Numbered from the stretch's first letter, positions 7,136 through 15,348 are shown. The stretch: 32,278 nucleotides of DNA from Treponema sp. (GCA_016297405.1 JAEDGP010000020.1:1-32278); one strand, 5' to 3'. The notes: generated by a model not told the origin, from the sequence alone. Numbers and translations are program-made.

Positions 7136-9379
7136 CTATTCGCCTTTTTCTGATTCCTGTTCACCAGCAACAGCTTCACCAGTATTTTCTGGTTGAACAG
7201 CATCTTCTTTCATTTCATCAGCAGTTGCCCGCAATTCTGCAGCTGCATTTGTCGCTTCTGCTGAAACTTCCACATCCACCGCATTATCCTGAACTGTATC
7301 ATGGGACGGAGCTTCAAGTGATTTTTTTTCACTTTGTTCCAAAAGTTCTGGAGCTGCGGCAGCATTGATGTAAAGCTCCTCTTCCGCTTTTTTGCCGGCT
7401 TCTGAAACAAGCATATCAAGACGGCTTTCGGATTTTACGATATCTTCAAATTCCTTGCCTTCTATGCTTTCCTGCTTAAGCAGAAGCCTTGCCACATAAT
7501 CAAGAAGAGCTTTATGTTCGCCAAGAATCTGTAGAACATGCTGATAACGTTCATCCATCATTCTTGCAACTTCTTCATCAATATAGCGCTGAGTTTCTTC
7601 CGAGAATTCCCGAACCAACTCTGGTTCTGTAGGTCCACCATAACCGCGGCCTGTTTTTCCAAGGGTTACATTCTTGAACTTTTCGCTCATTCCATAATCT
7701 GTAATCATGCTCTTGATGATGGATGTAGCTCTGGAAATATCGCTTGAAGCACCTGTGCTTATTTCGCCAAACACAATTTCTTCGGCCGCTCTTCCACCAA
7801 GACAAAGATCAACTTCACCAATAAGACGAGATTTTGTCATGAAATCTTCTGTGTCTGGGCGAGTCCAGGTATAACCGCCTGCCTGACCACGAGGAATAAT
7901 CGTAATCTTGTGAACAGGATCACTTCCTGGAGTGAAGGCTGCAACAAGCGCATGACCTGTTTCATGGTAAGCCGTAAGATGACGAGCCTTTTCCTTTACT
8001 TCGTGACTCTTTCGCTGGATACCAAATGCAATTTTTTCAAATGCTTCGTTGAAATCATCCATTGTAACAAGCTGTCTTCCACGTCGAACCGCAAACAAAG
8101 CAGCTTCATTCACAAGATTTGCCAAATCCGCACCTGCAAAACCCACAGTGGTATGAGCCAATGCAGTATAATCCACCGACTTGTCAACTTTTACATTCTT
8201 TGCATGAATCTTAAGGATGGCTTCACGACCCTTTGCATCAGGGCGATCAACGATTACCTGCCTGTCAAAGCGACCTGGGCGAAGCAATGCTGGATCCAAA
8301 ACATCAGCTCTATTTGTTGCTCCAAGAATAATTAATCCCTTTTCATTGTCAAAACCATCCATTTCAACCAAAAGCTGATTCAAAGTCTGTTCCCGTTCAT
8401 CGTTGCCACCAAGATTATTTACACGGCTTTTACCAATGGCATCAAGTTCGTCAATAAAGATGATACACGGAGCCTTTTCACGAGCCTGCTTAAAAAGATC
8501 TCTAACGCGGCTTGCACCCACACCAACAAACATTTCTACAAAATCTGAACCACTGATTCTAAAGAACGGAACGCCTGCTTCACCAGCAACAGCGCGGGCA
8601 AGCAAAGTCTTACCAGTTCCTGGAGGTCCAACTAGCAAAACGCCTTTTGGAATCTTACCACCGATGTCAGTATATTTTTTTGGCTGTTTCAAAAAGTCAA
8701 CTACTTCAACAAGTTCTTCCTTGGCTTCATCAACACCAGCTACATCTGAAAAACGAGTTTTTACCTTGCCTTCCTCTACAGATTTTGCTCTGGAATTCCC
8801 AACGCCAAAAATACTTCCCATTCCGCCGGCACCACCATTCATCTTTCTGAAAACCAGGAAATATATGATGAATATGATTCCAAACGGAATAATCACATTC
8901 AGAAGAATCTGAAGGAAATAATTGTTCGATTTTGCTTCAAATTTATAGGTTACCCCTTTTTCATCAAAAGTATTTAAAAGTTTGTCTGTAACCACACCAA
9001 CTGTTTTATATGACTTAGTTTTTTTGCCTGTATTGAAGATGCCAGCAGACTTATCTTCATCCAAAGCATTTTTGCTTTGATAACCAATCAGATACTGTTC
9101 ATCGATTTCAACAGCATTGATTTCACCGCTTTCAACTTTTGCCATAAAATCAGAATAGTTGATAAGCGGTTCACTTTTATTGAGAATAACCTTATCAAAA
9201 AGCAAAATCAGAAGAAATATAATTATTAAAACACCAAAAAGCGGAAAATGTCGCTTTTTTTTCTTCTTCTTTTTGTCATCATCATTTTTGTTTTCTTCAG
9301 GACCGGCAAATTTAAAGAAGTTGTAAGGATCATTAGGATCTCTTTCATCCTTTGGAGATTTGTCATTCTTTTCGTTCAT
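7136..9379 (-). CDS. ftsH: ATP-dependent zinc metalloprotease FtsH
   Basis: Membrane-anchored AAA+ protease that degrades misassembled membrane proteins and short-lived regulators. Two membrane helices are at about 47-64 and 157-178 with a periplasmic domain between. The AAA module has Walker A GPPGTGKT (251-258), Walker B FIDELDAIG (308-316) and the second region of homology around ATNRADVLDPALLRPGRFD. The zinc site is HETGH (472-476). At 747 aa it is longer than the common 610-650: the N-terminus has an acidic then poly-lysine stretch before the first helix, and the C-terminus adds about 100 acidic, Ala/Glu-rich residues. The ATG is preceded by TGAGG at 6 nt. It has its own promoter and terminator, so it is probably monocistronic. 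Confidence 0.97.
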   Translation of the reverse strand: MNEKNDKSPKDERDPNDPYNFFKFAGPEENKNDDDKKKKKKKRHFPLFGVLIIIFLLILLFDKVILNKSEPLINYSDFMAKVESGEINAVEIDEQYLIGYQSKNALDEDKSAGIFNTGKKTKSYKTVGVVTDKLLNTFDEKGVTYKFEAKSNNYFLQILLNVIIPFGIIFIIYFLVFRKMNGGAGGMGSIFGVGNSRAKSVEEGKVKTRFSDVAGVDEAKEELVEVVDFLKQPKKYTDIGGKIPKGVLLVGPPGTGKTLLARAVAGEAGVPFFRISGSDFVEMFVGVGASRVRDLFKQAREKAPCIIFIDELDAIGKSRVNNLGGNDEREQTLNQLLVEMDGFDNEKGLIILGATNRADVLDPALLRPGRFDRQVIVDRPDAKGREAILKIHAKNVKVDKSVDYTALAHTTVGFAGADLANLVNEAALFAVRRGRQLVTMDDFNEAFEKIAFGIQRKSHEVKEKARHLTAYHETGHALVAAFTPGSDPVHKITIIPRGQAGGYTWTRPDTEDFMTKSRLIGEVDLCLGGRAAEEIVFGEISTGASSDISRATSIIKSMITDYGMSEKFKNVTLGKTGRGYGGPTEPELVREFSEETQRYIDEEVARMMDERYQHVLQILGEHKALLDYVARLLLKQESIEGKEFEDIVKSESRLDMLVSEAGKKAEEELYINAAAAPELLEQSEKKSLEAPSHDTVQDNAVDVEVSAEATNAAAELRATADEMKEDAVQPENTGEAVAGEQESEKGE

Positions 9380-9394
9380 AATAACCTCAGTTTA

Positions 9395-9423
9395 AATATA
9401 CGAATATTTGAAAAAATTGTCGA
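9395..9423 (-). promoter_or_regulatory. ftsH promoter
   Basis: Minus strand: -35 TCGACA (9418-9423; 5 of 6 consensus), 17-nt spacer, -10 TATATT (9395-9400; 5 of 6). Start would be near 9388, giving a very short leader that begins close to the SD GAGG. It is divergent from the fliS promoter, with about 20 bp between the two -35 elements. Confidence 0.65.
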
Positions 9424-9441
9424 TAAAATTTGTTTTTTTTG

Positions 9442-9468
9442 TAAAGTTTTTTAATGGCACTCCGATAT
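9442..9468 (+). promoter_or_regulatory. Flagellar sigma-28 (FliA) promoter of fliS
   Basis: TAAAGTTT (9442-9449), exactly 11 nt, then TCCGATAT (9461-9468). The FliA consensus is TAAAGTTT-N11-GCCGATAA, so 14 of 16 positions match with the correct spacing. It sits 39 nt upstream of the fliS ATG, where a class-3 flagellar promoter would be expected. Between promoter and SD there is a small hairpin (CACTC/GAGTG, 9458-9476) around the start site. Confidence 0.8.
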
Positions 9469-9507
9469 TCAGAGTGTATAACTATGATTATCCCCGGGAG
9501 GTGCAAT

Positions 9508-9948
9508 ATGGGTTACAATCAGGCATACAATGCTTATCAGAGCACAAACATTAAAACAGCAAGTCAAGGTCGTCTTATCGTTCTGCTTTATGAAGCTGCA
9601 GTAAAAAACCTTAAGAGTGCCAGCACTCTCATAGATTCTGACGGAAAGATCAAAGCGTCAAATATCGAAAAATTCTCAAACCTTATCCAGAAAACACAGG
9701 CAATTATTTCAGAGCTTCAGGTTTCTCTTGATATGGAAAAAGGCGGAGACATTGCTAAAAATCTTATGTCTCTTTATCTGTATTTCAACAGAGAACTCAC
9801 AGATGCATCAATTAACCATAACAAAGATAAAGTCACTTTTGTTGAAAACATGATGTCAGAACTTCTTTCAGCTTGGAGAACAGCATCCAACAGCACAGCA
9901 AACGCTCCTGCTGCAGTCATGCATTCTTCACTGAACATTACAGGCTAA
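9508..9948 (+). CDS. fliS: Flagellar export chaperone FliS
   Basis: Cytoplasmic chaperone that binds the C-terminus of flagellin and prevents early polymerisation before export. The 146-aa protein has the FliS hallmarks: N-terminal YNAYQSTNIKTASQGRLIVLLYEAA, then LQVSLDMEKGGDIAKNLMSLYLYFNREL. The start at 9508 is chosen because GGGAGGT lies 6 nt upstream; an upstream in-frame ATG at 9454 lies ahead of the predicted transcription start and is not used here. First gene of a fliS-flgN-folA cluster behind a sigma-28 promoter, 20 nt ahead of the next gene. Confidence 0.95.
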   Translation: MGYNQAYNAYQSTNIKTASQGRLIVLLYEAAVKNLKSASTLIDSDGKIKASNIEKFSNLIQKTQAIISELQVSLDMEKGGDIAKNLMSLYLYFNRELTDASINHNKDKVTFVENMMSELLSAWRTASNSTANAPAAVMHSSLNITG

Positions 9949-9968
9949 AAAAGAAGGAGATAAATCCC

Positions 9969-10448
9969 ATGGCAGAGATTTCACAGCACGAACTTGAAGA
10001 ACGAGTTGCAATCCTAAAAAGATTCCGATCACTTCTTGAGCAGCAGAAAAAGAAGTTTCAGGAATACCTGAACATCCTTGAAAAGCAGCAGGATTCAATC
10101 GATAGTGAAGACACAAAAGCTTTGGCCATTCACACAGAACTGGGCCAGGAAGTTGCATCTGGAATCGCAAACCTTCAGAAGGTAATCGTTCCAATGTCTG
10201 AAATATATAAAGCCGTAAGTGCAAAAAATTCCTCAGAAGAAAACGAATCTGTTGAAAAAATCCAGGCTGATCTTACCAGACTCCAGAACGAAGTTCTGGA
10301 ACAGAACCAGAAGAACAAAGAACTTCTTAAGACTCATCTTGTTCAAATCAGAAATCAAATACAGAATTTCACAAATCCATACAGAAACATCAAGAGTGTT
10401 TACGCACAGAAAGTGCCTGTTGGAAACCTTGTTGAAGTAAACATATAA
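9969..10448 (+). CDS. FlgN-like flagellar export chaperone (coiled coil)
   Basis: A 159-aa, almost fully helical protein with long heptad-type coiled-coil stretches (residues about 5-55 and 90-135) and a short C-terminal tail (VPVGNLVEVNI). Size, helical nature and place directly after fliS fit FlgN, the chaperone for hook-associated proteins FlgK and FlgL. Sequence alone gives no unmistakable FlgN motif, so the name is partly contextual. The start at 9969 follows AAGGAG with a 9-nt spacing; an upstream in-frame extension overlapping fliS lacks an SD. Its stop is 3 nt before the folA ATG. Confidence 0.6.
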   Translation: MAEISQHELEERVAILKRFRSLLEQQKKKFQEYLNILEKQQDSIDSEDTKALAIHTELGQEVASGIANLQKVIVPMSEIYKAVSAKNSSEENESVEKIQADLTRLQNEVLEQNQKNKELLKTHLVQIRNQIQNFTNPYRNIKSVYAQKVPVGNLVEVNI

Positions 10449-10451
10449 TTT

Positions 10452-10952
10452 ATGGAACGCAACGTTACCATCATCTGTGCCTGTACAAAAAACGGCAGGG
10501 TCATTGGAAACAAAGAAAAACTCCCGTGGAATTTGCCACAAGACCTGGAACATTTCAAAAAAATTACAATGGGTCACCCAGTAATTATGGGAAGAAAAAC
10601 TTTTCTGAGCATTGGAAAAGTTCTTCCAGGTCGATTGAACATTGTCATATCCCATGATAGCCACCTTGTAGAACAGAGCATGGAAAACCTTGTATATGCA
10701 GATAGTTTTGAGTGGGCCGTAGAAATCGGTCGCACAGCAGGTGGCGGTGAATGCTTTGTCATAGGCGGCGAAACAGTTTTTTCACAAGCCATGCAGATTG
10801 CAAAACGAATTTATCTTACAGAAGTAGAAATGGAATGCTTTGGCGACAGGCATTTTCCCCAAATAGATGCAAGACAATGGAAACTGACACAGGAAGAAAA
10901 GCATCCGGAAAGCACGCCAGCGTTTTCATTTCTTACTTACGAAAGAATCTGA
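10452..10952 (+). CDS. folA: Dihydrofolate reductase
   Basis: Reduces dihydrofolate to tetrahydrofolate with NADPH, supplying one-carbon carriers for dTMP, purines and methionine. The 166-aa protein has the expected features: GRVIGNKEKLPWNLPQDLEHFKK with catalytic acid D31, the NADPH-binding MGRKTF segment (46-51), PGRLNIVISHD, and FVIGGETVFSQA. The length is normal. The ATG is 3 nt past the flgN-like stop and lacks its own SD, so translation probably depends on coupling. Sitting at the end of a sigma-28-driven flagellar unit is unusual for this housekeeping enzyme. A bidirectional terminator follows. Confidence 0.95.
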   Translation: MERNVTIICACTKNGRVIGNKEKLPWNLPQDLEHFKKITMGHPVIMGRKTFLSIGKVLPGRLNIVISHDSHLVEQSMENLVYADSFEWAVEIGRTAGGGECFVIGGETVFSQAMQIAKRIYLTEVEMECFGDRHFPQIDARQWKLTQEEKHPESTPAFSFLTYERI

Positions 10953-10970
10953 CACATATTTTTCTGCATA

Positions 10971-11022
10971 AAAAAAGGGACTGTCCCAGTAAGTAATTTA
11001 TACTTTTAGGACAGTCCCCTTT
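10971..11022. terminator. Bidirectional terminator between folA and the DbpA-domain gene
   Basis: A 10-bp perfect stem, GGGACTGTCC (10977-10986) and GGACAGTCCC (11009-11018), with a 22-nt loop. A run of A precedes the left arm and CTTT follows the right arm, so it can stop transcripts from both sides. The stem closely resembles that at 22912-23088, suggesting a dispersed terminator repeat. Confidence 0.75.
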
Positions 11023-11040
11023 CTCTATTTAACGAACTGA

Positions 11041-11793
11041 TTAAACAAGCATGTCGCCGTTGTCTTCAGCAGGAGCTTCTGTTGGTTCAACATGAGGTGC
11101 GCCAAATGCTTCATTGCCAGAAGCTTTTGTAGCTGCTGCGTAAGCTGCTGCATCTTCTGCACTCTGATCATCTTCGAATGAACCTGCTAAACCATCATTA
11201 CCAGCTTCATCCTTCTGACGAGAATAGCTTACAGCAAGCTTTCTGCCACGATAATCATATCCATTAATTACATTGATTGCTTTTTCTGCATCTTCTGCAA
11301 AAAGCTGAACGAAAGAATAGTTTGCAAGAACGCGAATATCACCAATTCTGTCTCTGTCAATTCCAGCTACGCTGATAAGCAAGCCCACAAGGTCACGAGG
11401 GTAAACACGACGGTTTTTTCCGATACTGATGAAAATTACGGCAGCCTGTGATGGATCGATTTCTACTCTTGGACGAGGAGTTCTTTCTTTTTCTTCTGTG
11501 CGTACAGCATCAGCAACAGGTCTTCGTTCTCTTGCAGGGCGTTCGCTATTAAAATTCCTCTTATTCTCTCTAAAATCACGGCGACTACGGAAGTTACCGC
11601 GGAAACCTTTCTGCATTTCCTTTGCAAGATAAGCAGCCACATACATTCTCTTAGAAAGAGGAACAGTCTTCTTGAAAGTCTTTTTGATGGCTGTCAAAAC
11701 ATCAGGATCTTCCTGATTCAACACCTTGTCGTAAGCATCCTTCAAAAATGCTGCTACGTTTTCCATGTCGATTTCTGAATCGCGATTGTACAT
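11041..11793 (-). CDS. Free-standing DbpA-type RNA-binding domain protein
   Basis: A 250-aa protein with a helical N-terminal part (residues 1-60), an Arg/Asn-rich linker (about 62-120, with RGNFRSRRDFRENKRN) and a C-terminal DbpA-type RRM-like fold (about 125-205: AAVIFISIGKNRRVYPRDLVGLL, IGDIRVLANYSFVQLFAEDAEKAI, YRGRKLAVSYS). In other bacteria this domain is the C-terminus of DEAD-box helicases such as DbpA/CsdA and binds 23S rRNA. Here no helicase motifs are present, so it may be an RNA chaperone or a helper for a separate helicase. An acidic, Ala-rich tail ends the protein. The start at 11793 is chosen for TGGAG at 8 nt; an upstream start would add 11 residues without an SD. Last gene of the clpP cluster. 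Confidence 0.8.
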   Translation of the reverse strand: MYNRDSEIDMENVAAFLKDAYDKVLNQEDPDVLTAIKKTFKKTVPLSKRMYVAAYLAKEMQKGFRGNFRSRRDFRENKRNFNSERPARERRPVADAVRTEEKERTPRPRVEIDPSQAAVIFISIGKNRRVYPRDLVGLLISVAGIDRDRIGDIRVLANYSFVQLFAEDAEKAINVINGYDYRGRKLAVSYSRQKDEAGNDGLAGSFEDDQSAEDAAAYAAATKASGNEAFGAPHVEPTEAPAEDNGDMLV

Positions 11794-11887
11794 AAAATTA
11801 CTCCAAAAAAATTGTGAATTCCGCATAAAAGCGGGGCGTTTCTAAAAAGAAAGCAAACACAGCGTTTCCACTACAGACAACTGTGCA

Positions 11888-12796
11888 TTACTGGATCTCT
11901 GAAAAGAAACCGGAACCTATTTTTCTAAAACCCGAACTCAACAAAAAAGGTTCCAGAACTTCCGGTATCATTGAATATGTCAGCAGAATCCTGTTTTTTC
12001 CAAGCTTCTTTAAAGCTGTAAGATGTTGTTGCAAAAGTCTGGTTCCAATACCAAGACCTCTGTATTGCGGAGCCACGAACAAGCTGGTTATCAGCATACA
12101 TTCATCATTTGCCCCGGATATAGGTTTTGACGTGATAATTCCGGCAAATTCTTCCGATAAAGTTCGGCACAAGATTCCAGGCTGTTCAACAACATTATCG
12201 CCGGAACAACCTTCCATAAATTGGTTTGAAATCATTTCTTTCAGAACCTTCTGCATTTTTTCATCCGGAATTAACTCAAAATCCTGTGTTGCTGCATCCA
12301 AAAACTCATGAAGGATCGCTGAACCTTTTTTAGAATCAAAATTCTGAAAAACAAAATCGCCGTCAATAAGATTATCTAAATTCTCGATTTCAGTTTCCAG
12401 ACGTTCAAGTCCCCATATTTCCCGCAGCTGATTATACCAGTCGCCGATATACTCCCGCATATGCAAATTTTTGTATCTATGCCAGGCTTTTTCGACCAAC
12501 GGATAATCTTTCAGTACATTTTTAAAACCTTTAAAGACCCCCCTTCCAGAATGCATAACCTTCCTTAATTCTTTCTGCGCAAAAGGCGAATTAAGTTCAT
12601 TCACAAAATTTTCGCGCAAAGAAAAACCGTCGGAAGAATCCCATCTAGGTAAACTATAATAATTATCTTCATCAGCCACAACAGAACAAGCTGGAACAAG
12701 ACTGGAGGATTCTGATTCCACCAGAAACTCCTGTCCCTGATCTTCCAATGCATGGAGAATCTTATCCTCCAGATCTGCGGTAAGCTGAAAAATCAT
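11888..12796 (-). CDS. UPF0158-GNAT acetyltransferase fusion protein
   Basis: A 302-aa protein of two parts. Residues about 1-130 resemble UPF0158: a short N-terminal helix (LTADLEDKILHALEDQ) and the marker block GRGVFKGFKNVLKDYPLVEKAWHRYK, then MREYIGDWYNQL. Residues about 170-300 are a GNAT acetyltransferase, with the acetyl-CoA loop VAPQYRGLGIGTRLLQQH and a terminal SGFRKIG. GNATs acetylate amines on proteins or small molecules; the substrate is unknown. The ATG lies one base after the clpP stop (TAGTATG), so translation is almost certainly coupled to clpP. A longer reading frame overlapping clpP lacks support. Domain calls are by pattern; GNAT is firm, UPF0158 is likely. Confidence 0.8.
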   Translation of the reverse strand: MIFQLTADLEDKILHALEDQGQEFLVESESSSLVPACSVVADEDNYYSLPRWDSSDGFSLRENFVNELNSPFAQKELRKVMHSGRGVFKGFKNVLKDYPLVEKAWHRYKNLHMREYIGDWYNQLREIWGLERLETEIENLDNLIDGDFVFQNFDSKKGSAILHEFLDAATQDFELIPDEKMQKVLKEMISNQFMEGCSGDNVVEQPGILCRTLSEEFAGIITSKPISGANDECMLITSLFVAPQYRGLGIGTRLLQQHLTALKKLGKNRILLTYSMIPEVLEPFLLSSGFRKIGSGFFSEIQ

Positions 12797-12797
12797 A

Positions 12798-13406
12798 CTA
12801 TTTTTCCAAATCCGAACGTTTTGAAACAATTCGACTTACAAGACCATATTCACATGCTTCATTAGCACCAAGCCAGTAGTCCCGGTCTGTATCTTTTTCT
12901 ACCTGTGCAAGGCTTTTTCCTGTAGCTTCGGAAATAATCTTATTGATTACAGATTTTGTATTTGCCATTTCCTTTGCATGGATTTCGATATCTGTTGCGA
13001 CACCTTTCATACCACTCAATGGCTGATGGATAAGATAGCGACTATTTGGCAATGCAACACGGTTTTCCTTTTCAACAGAAAGCAGAATAAGAGCTGCTGC
13101 GCTTGCAATAAGTCCCATTCCTATCAATACAACTGGAGCTTTAATAAAGCGAATCATATCAAAAATTGCAAAACCGGCATCCACATCACCACCTGGTGAG
13201 TCAATGTACATGTAGATTGTCTTTTCTGAATCATCTGCTTCAAGCAACAAAAGCTGACGCACAATCTTATCTGCCAGATCCTTGTTTATTTCACCTGAAA
13301 GAAGAATCTGTCTAGTCTTCAAGAATTTTTCCATCAACGGATCAGGGGCTTCCGGAGCCTTTTTTTCTTCATTTTCACAAACTGGAGAAGAATAAATTTT
13401 GTTCAT
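12798..13406 (-). CDS. clpP: ATP-dependent Clp protease proteolytic subunit
   Basis: Serine peptidase that forms the barrel of Clp proteases and works with ClpX or ClpA/C. The 202-aa protein shows YIDSPGGDVDAGFAIFD, the catalytic serine S102 (GLIASAAAL), the catalytic histidine H127 (NSRYLIHQPLSG), and the DTDRDYW region carrying the acidic residue. The N-terminal loop region (MNKIYSSPVCENEEKK) differs from the usual processed N-terminus, which suggests it is a second ClpP paralogue of the kind found in treponemes. The ATG at 13406 follows AGGTGG by 5 nt; a GTG 9 nt upstream is less likely. Its promoter is at 13434-13462. First gene of the clpP/GNAT/DbpA cluster. Confidence 0.93.
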   Translation of the reverse strand: MNKIYSSPVCENEEKKAPEAPDPLMEKFLKTRQILLSGEINKDLADKIVRQLLLLEADDSEKTIYMYIDSPGGDVDAGFAIFDMIRFIKAPVVLIGMGLIASAAALILLSVEKENRVALPNSRYLIHQPLSGMKGVATDIEIHAKEMANTKSVINKIISEATGKSLAQVEKDTDRDYWLGANEACEYGLVSRIVSKRSDLEK

Positions 13407-13433
13407 CAATTCCACCTAAAATAAGATACATTA

Positions 13434-13462
13434 AATATACTAAAGGCAAAGGGATTTTTCAA
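13434..13462 (-). promoter_or_regulatory. clpP promoter
   Basis: Minus strand: -35 TTGAAA (13457-13462), 17-nt spacer, -10 TATATT (13434-13439). It lies 27 nt before the clpP ATG, leaving about 20 nt of leader with the SD. Confidence 0.7.
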
Positions 13463-13503
13463 TTGAAAAGATGAGAATGTGAAAACTTGATACCGCAGAA
13501 TAA

Positions 13504-13532
13504 TTGCCGTTTTCATTATTTTTCTCCATAAT
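13504..13532 (+). promoter_or_regulatory. pepF promoter, possibly giving a leaderless mRNA
   Basis: -35 TTGCCG (13504-13509), 17-nt spacer, -10 CATAAT (13527-13532). The ATG at 13540 is 7 nt beyond the -10 and has no SD, so transcription would start at or next to the A of the start codon. Confidence 0.5.
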
Positions 13533-13539
13533 AATCAGT

Positions 13540-15348
13540 ATGAAAAACAATACAATTCCAGAACGCAAAGACGTTCCATCATCCGATAAATGGAATCTCT
13601 CTTCACTTTATAACAACGATCAGGAATGGGAAGATGACCTGAAAAAAATCCCAACCCTGACTCAAAAAATTCTCAGCTTCAAAGGCAGGCTTTCGGAATC
13701 TGCAGAAAATCTTCTTTCTGCACTTAAGGTCCTGGAAGAAGCTGAACTTATTCTTGAAACCGTATACAACTACGCAAGTCTGCAGCATACCTCAGACGAA
13801 AGCGACAGTGTTGGAAAAGATCACGAAGGCAGAGCCGCCATGGCTTATACGGAATTTTCTACCGCTGTAAGTTTTTTTGATCCTGAACTGCTTTCAATTC
13901 CAGATGAAAAGATCAACGCATGGATTGAAGAAAAAGATTTTGCCGATTACAAAATCTACCTGCAAAAATCCCTTCACTTCAAACCCTATACCCTCAGCGA
14001 AAAGGAAGAACGTATTCTTTCACTGAACGGACAAGCCGCACAAACCGCCGACAATGCCTACAGCCTTCTTACCAACGTAGACATGAACGGTGAGTTCGGA
14101 ACCATACAGACAAAAGACGGAGAAGAACAGCTTACAGAAAGCACTTATGTCATGCTTTTGCACAACCAGGACAGAAACGTCCGCCAGGCTACCTATAAAA
14201 AATATTACGGAAAATTCCAGCAATACGAAAACACCATCGCCGCGCTTTACGCAGGTTCTGTAAATCAGGACATTTTTAAAGCAAAGGCCAGAGGCTACAA
14301 ATCAAGTCTTGAAAGCGCCCTCTACGGAAACAAGGTGCCAGAAAAGGTTTACAGAAATCTTATTGAAACCGTACACAAAAACCTGCCAGCCCTCCACAAA
14401 TATTACGAAATCCGCAGAAAAGCAATGGGACTGGATGAACTTCGCCATTACGATGTTTATGTTCCACTGGTAAAATCCGTGGAAGTAAATATTCCATATG
14501 AAGAATCCGTTGAAATATGCCGCAAGGCTCTGGCCCCATTAGGCAAAGAATACACTGACCGCCTGTGTTCAGGACTTCTTAACGGCTGGGCTGACCGTTA
14601 TGAAAACAAAGGAAAAAGAAGCGGTGCATTTTCCAGCGGAACATATAAGGGCGATCCATACATTCTTTTAAACTACAAGCCAAATCTTATCAGGGACGTA
14701 TACACAATGGCCCATGAAGGCGGTCATTCAATGCATTCCTGGTATTCTGTTCACAACAATCCGTTCATGCATTACAACTACACGATTTTTGAAGCTGAAG
14801 TTGCTTCCACATTCAACGAAGAGCTGATATTCAAATATCTTTACAAAACCGCTGAATCCGAAGAAATGAAGCGATATCTTCTTGCAGACCACATCGACAA
14901 CATTCTGGCAACACTTTACCGCCAGACAATGTTTGCAGAATATGAACTTAAAACTCATGAAATGGTTGAAAGCGGAATACCTATCACCGCTGAAAACCTT
15001 AAGCAAATTTACGGGGATCTTCTCAAGCTTTACTTTGGGCCGGAAATGCATTTTGAAGAAAACAGCGCCCTTGAAGCTTTCAGAATTCCTCATTTCTACA
15101 ATGCTTTCTACGTTTACAAATATGCAACCGGCATTTCGGCTTCCATGGCACTTGCGAACCGCGTAACAAATGGCGGTGAAAAAGAACGGGATGACTACTT
15201 CAAGTTCCTAAAGTCTGGCGGCTCCCGCTATCCAATCGAATCACTGCGCATTGCCGGTGTAGACATGGAAAGTTCAGAACCGGTACAGGCTGCTTTGAAT
15301 GAATTTGCAGACCTTGTTGATAAACTGGGAAAACTTTTAAAGATTTAA
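13540..15348 (+). CDS. pepF: Oligoendopeptidase F (M3 family zinc peptidase)
   Basis: Cytoplasmic metallopeptidase that cuts oligopeptides of roughly 7-20 residues, recycling peptides from uptake or proteolysis. At 602 aa it has the normal length. The zinc-binding HExxH motif is HEGGHSMHSW (H392, H396), with the third ligand expected in the FEAEVASTFNEEL segment, and the C-terminal part has the PepF-like YKYATGISASMALA block. The start at 13540 is chosen because it begins the conserved region and sits 7 nt from a -10 box; an upstream TTG would add 12 hydrophobic residues and lacks an SD. 59 nt separate it from the adenosine deaminase gene. Confidence 0.94.
   Translation: MKNNTIPERKDVPSSDKWNLSSLYNNDQEWEDDLKKIPTLTQKILSFKGRLSESAENLLSALKVLEEAELILETVYNYASLQHTSDESDSVGKDHEGRAAMAYTEFSTAVSFFDPELLSIPDEKINAWIEEKDFADYKIYLQKSLHFKPYTLSEKEERILSLNGQAAQTADNAYSLLTNVDMNGEFGTIQTKDGEEQLTESTYVMLLHNQDRNVRQATYKKYYGKFQQYENTIAALYAGSVNQDIFKAKARGYKSSLESALYGNKVPEKVYRNLIETVHKNLPALHKYYEIRRKAMGLDELRHYDVYVPLVKSVEVNIPYEESVEICRKALAPLGKEYTDRLCSGLLNGWADRYENKGKRSGAFSSGTYKGDPYILLNYKPNLIRDVYTMAHEGGHSMHSWYSVHNNPFMHYNYTIFEAEVASTFNEELIFKYLYKTAESEEMKRYLLADHIDNILATLYRQTMFAEYELKTHEMVESGIPITAENLKQIYGDLLKLYFGPEMHFEENSALEAFRIPHFYNAFYVYKYATGISASMALANRVTNGGEKERDDYFKFLKSGGSRYPIESLRIAGVDMESSEPVQAALNEFADLVDKLGKLLKI

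Noticed and set aside
7910..8335. 141-codon open frame antisense to ftsH
   Set aside because: Shadow frame opposite a strongly conserved gene; composition is typical of antisense readings.
8403..8912. 169-codon open frame antisense to ftsH
   Set aside because: Shadow of the conserved AAA region of ftsH in another frame; no SD, no recognisable domain.
9454..9507. Longer fliS start at 9454
   Set aside because: It lies between the -35 and the start site of the sigma-28 promoter and lacks an SD; FliS homology starts at 9508.
12797..12829. Longer GNAT frame overlapping clpP by 32 nt
   Set aside because: No SD there; the TAGTATG arrangement and the domain start favour 12796.
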